Assembly (NCBI GenBank): GCA_014529385.2
Contig: CM043967.1
Location: forward strand, 3,806,001-3,870,000
Length of the DNA: 64,000 bases
Direction: 5' to 3'
Source: Adiantum capillus-veneris
Lineage: Eukaryota; Streptophyta; Polypodiopsida; Polypodiales; Pteridaceae
The position numbers and the translations under genes are program-made. Shown piece by piece: positions 1-57,389 of this stretch (positions are counted from its first letter, which is position 1; each line of letters opens with the position of its first letter). The notes under the pieces were generated by a model. It did no database searches. It was not told the origin of the DNA and saw only the letters and a program-made list of their open reading frames with translations.

Positions 1-524
1 TCTCTTTCAATTTCAGTTGTTATTGAAGTGCTAAAAGTCTGTTCAGTCTGCTCTTTTCCATTGGAACGTGGTTCTCGTCTTGTGACAACCTCACCAATAC
101 GATCAATTCCTGGAATTTCAATCATAGAACCATATTTCTATGTATTTGATCCCTCAATACCGTAGAGAGACTAAGCAGCCACTACTCGGAGGCCAATGAA
201 ATTGTGGCAGCCAAGATGTCAAAAATACACTCTGAAATTCAATGAGAGTAGGATTGTTGTGTGCCATCATTCTCGAATCATAAACAAGCCACCGAGAATA
301 TCATGGCCACATTGTTGTCGTGAATTTAGCATTGTTATGTGCTCAACATGCTAGAGTTACAAACACAACCTCTAGAATAGCTTCAAGAGGCATTTTCGCT
401 CATTAGAGCCTCTTACATTTTCCTATGAATTAGGGTAATGCCGTCATACTGAACATTTCCAGTAGTAATTACCTTGTAAACAGTTTTTCGGGATTGCAAA
501 AAGATGAAGACATTTTTCATGTTC
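1..524. other. no recognised feature
   Basis: This stretch of moderately AT-rich sequence has no long open frame, no repeat boundary and no match to F2KP that I can see. It is probably intronic sequence of F2KP, or sequence upstream of it, left of the LTR element. Confidence 0.4.
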
Positions 525-529
525 TCAAA

Positions 530-1078
530 TGTTGGCTTCTTGATATCTTTCCAACACTTTCAACATAATTTTGATTCATTAAATCAATATAAGTTCAACA
601 AAAAAATCGATCGAATAATCAAAACACACAAAGAGAACAACAGAAACAAGAATCAAAACACAAGATACCATACTACGTACCAACCATCTCCTCCAATCAA
701 TATGATTGAGTACTTGCCTTCTGCCTCGTTATTCATCTCGTGGAGCATGAATTACAATAAGATGGAGATTCTGATGGCTTTGTTGTCTTTGAAAGGGAGG
801 TAAAACACCCGGTTGCCTGATCAGGATGCTTTTAGAGCTCTCGTTTAAGAGTCAAGAAGATTCTGGCTGAAAAAGTGTGGTGCGTACGAAGACGTGATTT
901 CAGGATTCTCTTTCTCTCTTCATGCATGCATCCAAAATAGAATTGGTTGCTTTTCACTTAAACTCTAAGAATAGTAAGTAAATGAGAGTTCTATGTACAT
1001 TGCTTCTTTTGAATGATTTTTGAGAATAAAACATAAGCAAAATTGATAAAATGCTCAAAAGTAGTGATAGTGATAATA
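530..1078 (-). repeat. 3' LTR of the gypsy-type element
   Basis: This 549-bp copy matches the split right LTR along its length, for example in the stretch around CAAGAAGATTCT and the run GAATGATTTTTGAGAAT. The right copy carries about 100 bp more near 3590-3720. The visible divergence and small indels suggest an old insertion. Confidence 0.85.
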
Positions 1079-1808
1079 GTCCTCTCTGATAGGGAAGCAA
1101 CTGTTCTCGGTTGCAGAAAAGAGAGAAAACTAGAAATCTTCAAAATTTGTGTAGAGACTAGGTAAATCTCCATATGAGATATGTTGATTCAAGTAAAGTA
1201 CTGAAAGGAAACTTCCCACTGCTTATCATAATATTCTGAAAAGAATAAATTAAAAAGGCAAGTGCAATCCACATATGAAAGTATCTAAGAATTTGAAAGA
1301 GATGTTTATTAGCGAGCCCTCTAACAAAGACAAAAAGAGCATGATAAAGTGAGAAGCAATCACCTTTTACACTTTTCAAAGGGCAAAACCTCAATCAAGT
1401 ATTGCTGTGAATGATGCACTGAATGGCTGTCAAAGGGCAAACATCAAGCATTAAATACCACAGACCTCTTTGGCATCCACTTGACGCCTTCAAGGCCGTG
1501 ATTCTGAAACTTAAGCAAATACTTGCAATGCAACATACCATTGTGTGTCAAAGTGTTTCGATGGTCTATGAGGGTCTCAAGTATAAGGATTTCAAAATCT
1601 TCCTCTAAAAAGGGTGGATCATCAATGATAGGGAGTGATGGTAGAGAGCCTTTGAAAGGATGAAGAAGTTTTATGTGAAATGTATTGTGAATTTTTCAAA
1701 GGTTATGAAGAGCTAATTGAAAGAAATTAGCATTAATACAATCAGTGATTTTAAATGGACCACAATTACCGCGGTGCTAGCTTGACAACATGACTGGTCT
1801 CTACACTC

Positions 1809-2260
1809 TTAAAACGTCTGCTTTCGAAGCATGACCAAATCTCCCTCTTTGAATTTCATGGGTTCTCTTTTACTTGCTCGTTTCATATATGCATGTTGTG
1901 TTTTGTGAATTTCTTGTTTTGCTCGCTCTAAGATTTGGGCGTGTTGTTGAGCAATTTCATCAGTTTGTGCTACTTCATGAGAAATGTGAGACACAAGAGT
2001 AGGCAATGAGTACCCATATACAATTTGAAATGGTGATTTTCGCGTGAATGAATGAGGAGTGAACATTGTATGCAAATTGAAGGGACTGGATGTATGTGTT
2101 CCAAGTTCCTGGTCTCACGTGGTGGTGGATGAGAAGGATAACTCTTTCTGATTTGTGGCCCTTTTGGAGTTTGGTCTTTACCTTCGCAGCTTCATCATCA
2201 TGAGTTAATAAAATAGCTCTTTTCAATGTATGTGGACGAAATTTGTTGACTTAAGTATGC
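1809..2260 (-). pseudogene. Ty3/gypsy integrase remnant
   Basis: Two overlapping minus-strand frames give RPGTWNTYIQSLQFAYN and then TRKSPFQIVYGYSLP followed by EPMKFKEGDLVMLRKQ. These correspond to the end of the integrase core and the GPY/F-like C-terminal part of Ty3/gypsy polyproteins. The reading frame changes near 2000 and no reverse transcriptase frame remains, so this is a dead fragment. Confidence 0.75.
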
Positions 2261-3360
2261 AAAGTACACTCTAAGTCGGGAATATATTTTCGTTTGAAAG
2301 TAAAGCGAGAAACTTTTTAAACATTTTGAAGAGCAAGCAGAATTTGCCAAAATTTATCGAGTACTCCGTGACAATTTTCCATATCTTAAATTGAAGAGTA
2401 TTCTATGCATGTCTAATTTTCTCTTTGTATTGAGAAGAGAGAAAGTATTTCATTACCATTCTTTGGAATTTCTTCCAAGTTTGTGGTCGTTTGTGTCGTT
2501 TACGAGTCACATTTTACAAAAAAGAAGGGCATCCAAGGATGATAACCAAGAGAGAAGCTCACGTGCATCTTTTCTTCCATCGTATTTAATAAAAGTATAT
2601 GTTTTTTTAGAGATCTTGTTTTGTTTTGTTTTGTTTTGGTTTGAGCATTCAAAGTATGCTTAATCACTTTTGATAAGTTGTTTGTCTTCGTTGTCATCTT
2701 CATGATTGCGCTTATGGGAACTTTACTTTTGTAACTTCTCAAGCTTTTTGGTGAAGGAGATTATTTGATTATGTGAGCGCGTTCCTTTTCAAGCTCTTAA
2801 AAAAGAACAATCTTTTGATCTATAATAAAAGAATCTTGGGTGGTTATAGTTGGTTAACTCTAGTAAAAAATAAAATAAAATATAGATGTAAATCCAAAAT
2901 ATATGCAAGAGCTAAATTGCAAAAAAAAAGAAAGTAAGAAAACAAATAAGATGATATCTTTGTATATTGAACGAGTAAGAAAAATTCCAAGAAGATCTTT
3001 GAACAATCCAAATTGTTGGTGGATAGAAGTAGTTGATAGAGTGTCTTCTTGTTTCGTCGATGATTGTAGGTACTTTGATTGATTTTAAGGCTGATTTTCA
3101 ACTTTGTGATTGTCCCTTGAGAGTGTAAGCAATCCGTGAATTGCCTTTGTTACTTTTCTTCAATTTCTTGCATCGTTTTCTTCGAAGTAGATTGCTCATA
3201 GTTGTGATTGAAACCATTGAGATAAGAAAGCTTATTATTCTTAAATCTTTAGCAAAGAGAGAGCCTTCCAAAAGCGAAAGTCTTTATACTAAAATTTATT
3301 TGATTTGCCCACAAGAAGCACTCTTCTTTGCTTCTACACACTGTCTGGAGTGTTTTTAAA

Positions 3361-3372
3361 GCAATGATACCA
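3361..3372 (-). promoter_or_regulatory. primer-binding site (initiator tRNA-Met type)
   Basis: On the minus strand this reads TGGTATCATTGC, separated by one base from the 5' LTR edge. The first eight bases equal the usual TGGTATCA of plant LTR elements. Confidence 0.7.
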
Positions 3373-4093
3373 CTCTTGGCTTCCTGATATCTTTCCAACA
3401 CTTTCAACACAACTGTGATTCATTAAATCAAAATAAATTCAGCAAAAAACTTGATTGAATAATAATCATCACACAAAACACAAAATGCCATATTGGGTAT
3501 CGACCATCTTTCTCAATGAATATGATTAAGAATTTGGCTTCCGCCATTTTATTCATCTCATGGAGCATGAATTTCAATAAGATAATAGATGAAAGATAAG
3601 AGAGCATGAGCTACGCAATCAAGAGAATGCATGCCGTGATTAAGAGAGAAAATTAGCATAAAAGAGGACAAAAGTGTATCTTTTGCAGATTTTCTCTGAT
3701 AGAGATTTTGATGGCTCCGCTGGCTTCGAACGGAAGTAAAACTCTAGGTCACCTGGTCACACGGTTGTTCTCGTCCGTCGGACGTAACGTCCCGTCCGGT
3801 CACGTCCGGTTTCATCCCGTCTGGTAGTGGCGTACGTTCCGTCCGGCCCCTTTTTAGTCCGTTTGACCGGTTTTAAAACTGTTGACTGCGCTTTTGTTTG
3901 TGAGGATTTTACGTTACTTTTTGGCATAGGATCCCTCCTAGGATCCCCCCCCTCACCTCCCACATGCCTTGAGCTTCCTCTCTCTCTCTCTCTCTCCCTC
4001 TCACATTGCTTTGGATTCCATTAGCTCCTCTCTCTCCCTCTCCCCCTCTCTCATTGCTTTGGTCCTTTACCTTGGATTCCATTAGGGCCTAGG

Positions 4094-4097
<4 letters not shown>

Positions 4098-4139
<42 letters not shown>
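4098..4139 (+). repeat. (CT)n microsatellite in the hAT 5' region
   Basis: A CT tract of about 42 bp lies ahead of the transposase gene; shorter CT tracts lie at 3979-3997. Further tracts fill two transposase introns at about 6163-6201 and 6603-6635. These are the same simple repeat that flanks the LINE family further right, but none of these tracts holds a LINE. Confidence 0.9.
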
Positions 4140-4141
<2 letters not shown>

Positions 4142-4480
4142 CTAACTCTCTTGTGTTCAAGGGCAAGTGTCTACACTCTAAATCTATATAAAGATGCCCT
4201 CTTTCTCTTCTTCTCCATTATGTTCTAACTCAAGGCTCAAGCTCATGAGTCATTCTCAAGCTCTCAAGCTCTCCATTCCTCCATGAAGCATTCCTCCATA
4301 GCTCTCAAGCTCTCCATTCCTCCCTCATAGCTCTCCATTCCTCTATGAAGCTTTCCTCTTGAGTCTTCCTCTCTCACACCTCCTCTCTCCATTATCAAAA
4401 AATCTCTAGCTCTCCATTGCGTAACCCTCTCAAGTTTCAACTTTCAAGCTCTAAATCTCTCAACTTTCAAGTGTTCTATC

Positions 4481-6161
4481 ATGCCTCCCCCTCTTCATGA
4501 AGGTTTTGAAAAGCATTGCCGTTCCTATGAGAGAGTGAGGGACAAACGAAACGTTTGTAGGTGGACATGCAAGTATTGTCCCAAGATCATGACCTCCTCC
4601 TCCATCGACGAAGATGGGAGGTGAAGCCGGTCCATGTCCCAATATACCCGACGACATTTTGGAAGAGTGCAAGAAGAAGTATCTCCCTTTGAAAACGCGC
4701 AAGGTGGGGATGAAGAGAGCCCAAGAGGAGATAGTGGCGTCCGACATTGATGTTACCGACTCGGAGGAGGATACAACTACAAGCGGCCCTTCTCCCTCTA
4801 CCTCCATTGCAAGCGGTGACGCGACGGCAAGCTCAATGGCTACCAATAAGAAGAAGGCATCGGCAAGTGCTAGTGGCCGTCCTCCAAAGCAAGCAAGGCA
4901 AGCCTCTCTCTTGCAATCGGTGGGTTTGAGCTCCGGTCCATTGTCTTTCCTCAAAGAGAGACAAAGGTTTGCGGACATTGAGATTGCACGCACCATCATT
5001 GAGTGTAATCTTGCTTTCAACATCCTTCGACTAGAGCGGTGGAAGAGGATGGTGAAAGCTATTGCGGCCGTCGGTCCATGGTCGGTCCATGTGAGGGGTG
5101 GACGGGTCCATCCTATGCGGACATGCGCACCAAGAAGCTCGACGAAGAGCGGACAAGAATCGACAAATCCCTTGAGCCCATGCGAGCCGGATGGGCAAAA
5201 TATGGGTGCTCCATTCTCTCCGATGGGTGGAGTGATCGTAAGAAGAGGGGCATCATTAACATACTCGTGTCATGCCCTCTTGGCACCTACTTCTTGAGAG
5301 CGGTTGATGCGGGAGCAAGAGGCAAGAAGGTCACGGGAAAATTCATCAAGGCGGCAATAGAAGAGGTGAGAGTTTAAGTTGTCCTCTCTTCTTGTGCAAT
5401 GTGCATTGTGCAATGTGTAGTATGTACTTACTACTTTTTGTCCTCTTGATAAGTGTTCTAAATTTTTCTCTCTTTAATGTAGGTCGGGCCCGAAAATGTG
5501 GTGCAAGTGATCACCGATAATGCATCCAATTGCACTAGCATGAGCCGACTACTTGAGGCCCAATACAAGAACATTGTATGGACCCCTTGTGCCTCCCATT
5601 GCCTCGATCTTCTCATGGAAGACATAGGAGAACTAGAATGGGTGAAGGCCATTCTCACCCAAGTCCTCACTATCGTCAACTTCATCAATGCTAAGGTGAG
5701 AGTACTTGCAATTTTTCGCACGTACTCCGACAAGGAGTTGAAGAAACCCTCGGCAACACGATTTGCCTCTATGTGGCTTCTTCTTGAGCGCCTCTACGAT
5801 GTCCAAAACAAAGTGCAAAAAACCATGGTGTCCGATGAGTTCAAGCAATGGTGTGAAGGAGAGAACTCGGCAACCTCACAAGAGGCAAAGGCCATCCAAC
5901 GGCTTTCTCTCAAAGAAGAATTTTGGGAAGAGGTGAAGGGTCTTGTGGTAGCCATCTTGCCCATCTACAGAGTGCTCCGAATGACCGACATGGAGGGATC
6001 TACCATAGGCCTTCTTTACCACTTCATGGATGAGGCATACAAGGAAATAGAGGCATCAACCATTCTTGATGGTCCACCCGATGGGACACGGTATGATGTA
6101 TCTCCTTTGCTCTCCATTCTCAAGCCGACAATATGTTTTTTGCTAATTTGCACTATGCCTC

Positions 6162-6204
<43 letters not shown>

Positions 6205-6600
6205 TAGTGATGTCTTTGAAGATTCCCCCAAGAAAGATGATATCCTCTTTCTTTTCCAAAAGAGATGGGATTTTATGAAGAGGCCCATTCACCACTTTGC
6301 GGCTCTCTTGCATCCGGCCTACAAGAAGCCGGATCTTTTCACAAACCAAATGCTACAAGAAGAGAGCCGCAACTTCCTTCCCAAGGCCCTCTCGGAAGAT
6401 CATCACGGCGCATTCCTTCAAGAACTAATCAACTATGGAGACCAAAGAGGCACGGCTTTTACTTCCACCGTATGTTGGAAGAGGGAGTCGTTGGTGAAGC
6501 CTCTTTTTTGGTGGGAGAGCTTCGGGTACCAATTACCTCACCTTCAAAGAGTTGCATTAAGGATTCTTGGACAAGTAAACCCTCTTAAGCCTCGGGCCTT

Positions 6601-6637
<37 letters not shown>

Positions 6638-7464
6638 GAATTATATTACATACATGATACTATCTTTTGAATATAATATAGGATTGCTCATCCGGTGCAT
6701 GCGAGCGAAATTGGTCCGCATACTCGCTTATCCACACCAAAATTCGCAACAAACTGTCAACAAAGCAATTGGAGCGGCTCATCTATTGTCGCTCCAATCT
6801 CTCAATGTTGCGCTCCATGCATGAGATGCCTATGGCTAGACAAGTAAACCCTCTTTCTACACACTTGCTTCTTGACTCATATGGGCTATGGCTTTGCATT
6901 CCAATTCACATGTGCTAACTTTATCTTGAGTCTTGACTCTTTTGAACTTTTGTATAACTTGTCAAATAGGTCAATGTTGATGATTGCAAGCTTTCAATTG
7001 ATACTCTCAAAAGTGTCAACAAAGAGCGTGATATAACGGAGGAGCAAATTTTCCGCGAGCTCTACTTGGAGCTAGAGGAGATTGACCGACGGGTTTCTCG
7101 CACACGATCACGCAAGAGGGTCATTGTGCGTGGAGTCCCTTCGGCTACAAGAGGTAGAGGTGCAAGAGCTTCCCATGCTCGTGGCCGTGGGCGTGAGATG
7201 GAGACTAATACTCCTACAACCTATGTGCGTCAAGGCTCGGGAAGCGGCCCCATTGCGGCGGCCTCTGTTTTGGAGGATGTGCCTATTCGTAGATCCAACA
7301 CTATGGACCCTAGAGAGCCGGAGTATGACGAGGAGGGAAATCTCCTTAGTGAGGGAGATTATGACACACCACAATCCGATTCATGTGAGGATGAAGATGA
7401 CATCGATGAGCATAGCTCACAAGAGGAAGACGATGATGATGATGAGAGCGGAGGAAGCTCTTAG
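4481..7464 (+). pseudogene. hAT transposase gene (BED finger, DUF659-like, hAT dimerisation), frameshifted
   Basis: The protein starts MPPPLHEGFEKH, then RWTCKYCPK, half of a BED zinc finger whose His pair is not visible. It continues with GPCPNIPDDILEECKKKYLP, a basic/Ser-rich stretch, ILSDGWSDRKKRGIINIL, VQVITDNASNCTSM (catalytic Asp region), CASHCLDLLMEDIG, a WWESFG motif, and after 6682 DCSSGACERNWSAYSLIHTK, the dimerisation domain. It ends in a very acidic tail. Introns I place are 5366-5482, one near 6090-6210 filled with CT repeat, 6575-6681 and 6845-6969. Two lesions break it: a single-base frame change near 4614-4620 (TGA at 4622), and an 11-nt tandem duplication at 5071-5092. It is unlikely to make active enzyme. 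Confidence 0.85.
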
Positions 7465-8360
7465 ACTTTAGTGTCTCTCATATCTTTTTTCACCTTACTT
7501 CCACTTTTTGCACGATTGAGGCTTAAAAGGCCTACTTTTTTGTATCATCTCGATTATCAAATCTCAACTTAGCTTTTTGATTTATGACATATGTAATGCG
7601 AATCGCAGTTCATGCCCATTGTGTCTCATTGTCTTGATTCTCAACTCTTGAGTGTCGGCACGTGGCACTTGCAAATTGCATTCTTGTCCAATGTGATAAT
7701 CAATTGTCTATTTGTCCTAAGTGTAAAATCTAGGGTTAAGAATTGCGTGTTTTTATTTTTGAACGTACGTAACCATGTCGTACGACATAAAATTTTCTAG
7801 TTCGATGAGTACCGTATGTCTTCGTACGTGGACAAAACGTACGTGACCGTACGAGACCACCTGCCTGGTCAGGATGCTTTTGGAGCACTCATCTTTCTCA
7901 TGAAGAGTCAAGAAGATGATTCTTGTTGAAAAAGTGCAGTGCGCGCGAAGACACGATTTCGGGATTCTCTCTCTCTCTTCATGCATGCACCCAAAATAGA
8001 AGTGATTGATTTTCACTTAAACTATAAGATTAATAGGTAAAGGAGAGTTCTATTTATATTGCTTCTTTTGAATGATTTTTGAGAATCAAACATAAGCAAA
8101 TTTAGTAAAATGTCCAAAAGTGGTAATAATGATAACATCAAAAGTTTCTTTACAAAAGATTTTTTTTGGGGTGTATTTTTACATCATAGCAGAAATATTA
8201 TTTTTGCCTTAAGGTCAAGATAAAGGCAGTCCAACATGCAAAAGTTCTTTGATGTTAGATCATAATCGAAAGTCCAATTTCCTGTTTTATCCTTCATTGG
8301 GAAAGCTTTCTTTATCTGTCTTTCTAAAAAAGGAGATAATACCTCAGCTTATCATATTTC

Positions 8361-54295
<45,935 letters not shown>

Positions 54296-54459
54296 GTAGC
54301 CAACATTCTACATTGATAATTCTTTGATTTCTAGTTTTTGAAAGGCTAAGCCAAGCTTTTATAGATGTTTTAGATATAATAGTCTCCTCTCAAAGCTGAA
54401 TGGGTCTCTCTTGCTCATTCCTACTGAACAAAATTTTACAATGTCACCATGGAAACTAG

Positions 54460-54830
54460 TAAGAGAAGACCTTCATGAAAGAGTTTCTTTTGTAAAGTCT
54501 CTCCTGGAAAAAAAATGAGTGCGACAGGGTCTTCAGAATAGTGCAACTGAGAACACTTTGTATGTCTAGTGTACGGAGGATGTACTTTTGAGCATGTTTC
54601 TCCATGTTGATTACATGATGCTCACTAGGCGAAATGAGAAGCATATCGCTGATTTTAAGGGTGATTTGAATGCTTCTTTTGGGATTTCTGAGTTGCATCT
54701 TTTGCATCATTATTTGGGCATACAGTTCAAAATAGTGTGATGGAGGTGCTGCTTTGTCTCAGCAGACAAAGTATATTGAGATGTTATTTTGTAGATTTGG
54801 CCTTGGTCAAAGGACTCGGTGTGCCCTTGT
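54460..54830 (+). pseudogene. Ty1/copia reverse transcriptase fragment
   Basis: A + strand reading gives FLHVDYMMLTRRNEKHIADF, then KGDLNASFGISELHLLHHYL and GIQF. This corresponds to the copia motif YVDD (here HVDYM, so the catalytic pair is lost), followed by FEM-DLG-LHYFLGIE. Stops interrupt it on both sides and no LTR is seen. Confidence 0.6.
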
Positions 54831-54834
54831 CGAG

Positions 54835-54985
54835 AGGGGGGAGGGTGTTCTCTTGTTTGATGCAGATGACACTATGATCTTTGCAGAGTACTTGGTGCCA
54901 GTTTTAAATACCTGAGGGAGGCTCTAGACACGTTTTGTGTGGCCAGTGATACTCGTCAACTAAAATTATTGAGGTAATAAGTAAT
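54835..54985 (+). pseudogene. possible L1 reverse transcriptase scrap
   Basis: The sequence after the copia fragment can be read, with a frame change, as VLLFDADDTMIFCRVLGASF. This resembles the FADDT block of L1-type enzymes. It is too short for a firm call. Confidence 0.3.
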
Positions 54986-57389
54986 GATTTATCTTTCCTA
55001 CAATTTTATACTATTAAGAAAAGGTTCAGTGCATGATACTTTTGAGCAAAAATGAAGTCAAAGATCTTAAATCAATGATTAATATCCTTGACAATATACA
55101 TGATGAAACTATCATTACATATTTAAAAAAAAGATATCAAACTTATTTCAAAATAAATAGCTTAGTTACATGACAAGTGGGTATAGAAGCGTAGCTCATA
55201 CTTGCTTCAAGGTTCAAAAAGTCCGTAACTGATATGGGTATCTCACTTGTCGATCCTCCTGCTGTATTTGATACTCCATGGTCATCAATGGGTTGATCTA
55301 ATCAATCACTTTGAAGTTTTACCTATTTTTTGACATCATCATGCTGATTTGCAAAGCTCAAAAGTCTTGTTTTAAAGCTTTATTTGGTCGTGAGTACTGT
55401 CCACAAGGCATATCACTTCCCTTTTTTGAGTCCCAACTATGTTATGTAGCCATCATTGAACATGTCAATAAGCTTGAAGCCGATCGACGATTTGCAAATT
55501 TACGAATAAACCTGATCAAACTAAAGGTACTTAAAACCTAACACTATAAAGTTTCGAATATATATTTAAAACACCTAAGACAAGTCACAATTAAAAAAAT
55601 AACAATATAATTTCAAAATAAATCTTTTTTTAATGATCAAATGTCGTTATGTCTTCGTAAATGATGATTTTTAATTGATGTTATTTATAAAATAACAAAA
55701 ATTATATATATATATATATATTTTGTTTGAATCGAAAAATGTGTGTGTGCGTCGTATATAGAGTGTTTATATTGTTTAGTGTGATTTTGTTTGATTGGGA
55801 TCTATTATCGGTTTTGTTGAGCCCACTATGTGGGATATGGTGCACAGCTCAAGAGCTTTGGTATTAATAATGGGGTCTTTTTAGACTTGCCTACAACTTT
55901 ACCATTATTCAGCCATAAGAAGTCCAAAAGGAGCTATCCCTCGGCAATCCTGCTATGTTAGATCCACTCCACTATTGTCTATAATTAACGAATTAGAGCT
56001 GTGGGTGTAGATATTTAAGTGTTGATTTTCAAAGGCTAAGAGGAGTAGCTACTAAGGGTTTTAATTGCCAAAGAATCCACTAATGACGCTAATGATTTAT
56101 CAAATGAAAATGGTAGGAATCAAGAAGAATTAGACTTGTCTACTTTTCTAAATGGATTTCAAGATGTTTTTATTGATGATATCTCGATGGCCTCATTAGA
56201 ATATTTCTTTTTGGATGTTCGAATGGGACCATAGGTACTAGGGTGGGGCGAGAGTAGCCTGGTGCACATGCATTATGCCTTGATCAGGGGGAGGTTTGGG
56301 AATTATGTTCAAAGATGCATGGCTGTGCCCTGTTTTCTAATATGGTTGATATTTGGTTACAAATTTTGCAATTGTTATAAATAGTTTAGCTAGGATCTAA
56401 AGATACAAAGGCTTAAGAGCCTCCAAGGGCGTCTTCAACCTAAGGGCAGTACCAATGAAAAAAGCTACAGGCTATTTGAATGGCTGCTGTCAGATTCCTT
56501 TTTCACTCGCTCGTTGATCATCTTGGACTCCAGTCTCGTTGTCTTTGAGATGTGGGTGTCAGAGTTCTGTCTTTGACTGCTCGCAGTGGAGAGTGTCTTG
56601 ACTTGAGGTGGACTCGGTGGTTCTATTCTCAGAAGATAGTGTTCATTCATTGGCCATTTGGACCAGTGTATTCTCTAAGTTGCATAGTACATTGCGGTTT
56701 ACGCATAATATGCATTATAGTACGTAAATGCGTATTATACAACATCTCATATTAAACGGACGTACTATACGATGGCACATGAGGAAAAACACAGTCTTGT
56801 ATAGTTTTCTAACAATTCTATCGAAATATAGTTCGATCAAGATATATATTTCGATCGAAATATTAGTTCAATCGAACTAATCTTCAATTGAAATACATTA
56901 TTTTATATAGGAGGCACCGGCGGGGCCTTTACTATGGTTGGCATCTTCCTGAAAAGCTAACCTTTTCACTACAAAGGTGAACTCTAAATTCAAAAAAAAA
57001 GTAAAAAAAATTCTTTTAGTCATTATGCCAAAAAATAGAAATACAAGAATTAGATTGAAGTATAAGATGAAAAATTAAAATTAGAAGTTTTTAATTTGAA
57101 AGGGTAGCTAAACTGTAGTTTTAGAAAATATGCTTAATAGAGCCTTGTGTAGAGTTTCACTCACACTTGGAAGTAAACTAGCAAGAGTAAATTTAGTGAT
57201 TGCTAGATAGCCATGCTCACACATGGAAGTAACTTAGGTAAATTTATTTCGCGGTTGCCAGCCAAGTGTAGAGCAATGCTCACACTGAAGGTGATTTAGG
57301 TAGGTAGAATAGATTGGTATAGATTGAAACTAGGTTGGGCTTATCTTGGATTCCTCTAGGTATATATAGATTGAGACTAATTTGGGCTA

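Larger units (their letters stand above)
3760..7863 (+). mobile_element. hAT-superfamily DNA transposon, complete ends, inserted in an LTR
   Basis: The 4104-bp element is bounded by the 8-bp direct repeat CCTGGTCA at 3752-3759 and 7864-7871, the hallmark duplication length of hAT. The ends form imperfect inverted repeats: the left end starts CACGGTTGTTCTCGTCCG, and the right end read on the minus strand starts CAGGTGGTCTCGTACGG. The subterminal regions are rich in CGTCC, CGTAC and GTACG repeats on both sides, likely transposase-binding sites. The body carries one multi-exon transposase gene on the + strand. It is nested in the 5' LTR of the gypsy-type element, itself upstream of or within the F2KP gene. 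Confidence 0.88.
530..8137 (-). mobile_element. Ty3/gypsy-type LTR retrotransposon, internally deleted, with a nested hAT
   Basis: The two LTR copies (530-1078, and 3374-3759 plus 7872-8137) are flanked by the same 5-bp sequence TCAAA at 525-529 and 8138-8142, the expected target duplication. The left copy starts TG and the right copy ends CA on the + strand. Next to the inner edge of the right LTR, positions 3361-3372 read on the minus strand TGGTATCATTGC, close to the initiator-tRNA-Met primer site, which fixes minus-strand orientation. The interior is only 2.3 kb and retains an integrase remnant, so gag and most of pol are gone. The element ends about 220 bp before the first placed F2KP exon. 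Confidence 0.85.
3374..8137 (-). repeat. 5' LTR of the gypsy-type element, split by the hAT insertion
   Basis: The LTR consists of 3374-3759 and 7872-8137, interrupted by the hAT element 3760-7863 and its second target-site copy (7864-7871). Removing the insert restores continuity with the left LTR across GTAAAAC...GGTCAGGATGCTTTT. The LTR therefore predates the hAT jump. Confidence 0.85.

Noticed and set aside
3757-3963. Arg/Thr-rich minus-strand frame at the left end of the hAT
   Set aside because: It is produced by CGTCC-type subterminal repeats and has no counterpart at the other end.
4460-5023. 187-codon minus-strand frame overlapping the hAT transposase
   Set aside because: It is the antisense shadow of the conserved + strand transposase frame.
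7066-7464. Acidic 132-codon frame that could be a separate small gene
   Set aside because: It follows the hAT dimerisation domain in phase after the intron 6845-6969 and is the C-terminal tail of that transposase.
55311-55541. 76-codon frame near the copia fragment as a possible gene or hAT piece
   Set aside because: No motif is convincing and both sides are AT-rich intron sequence.
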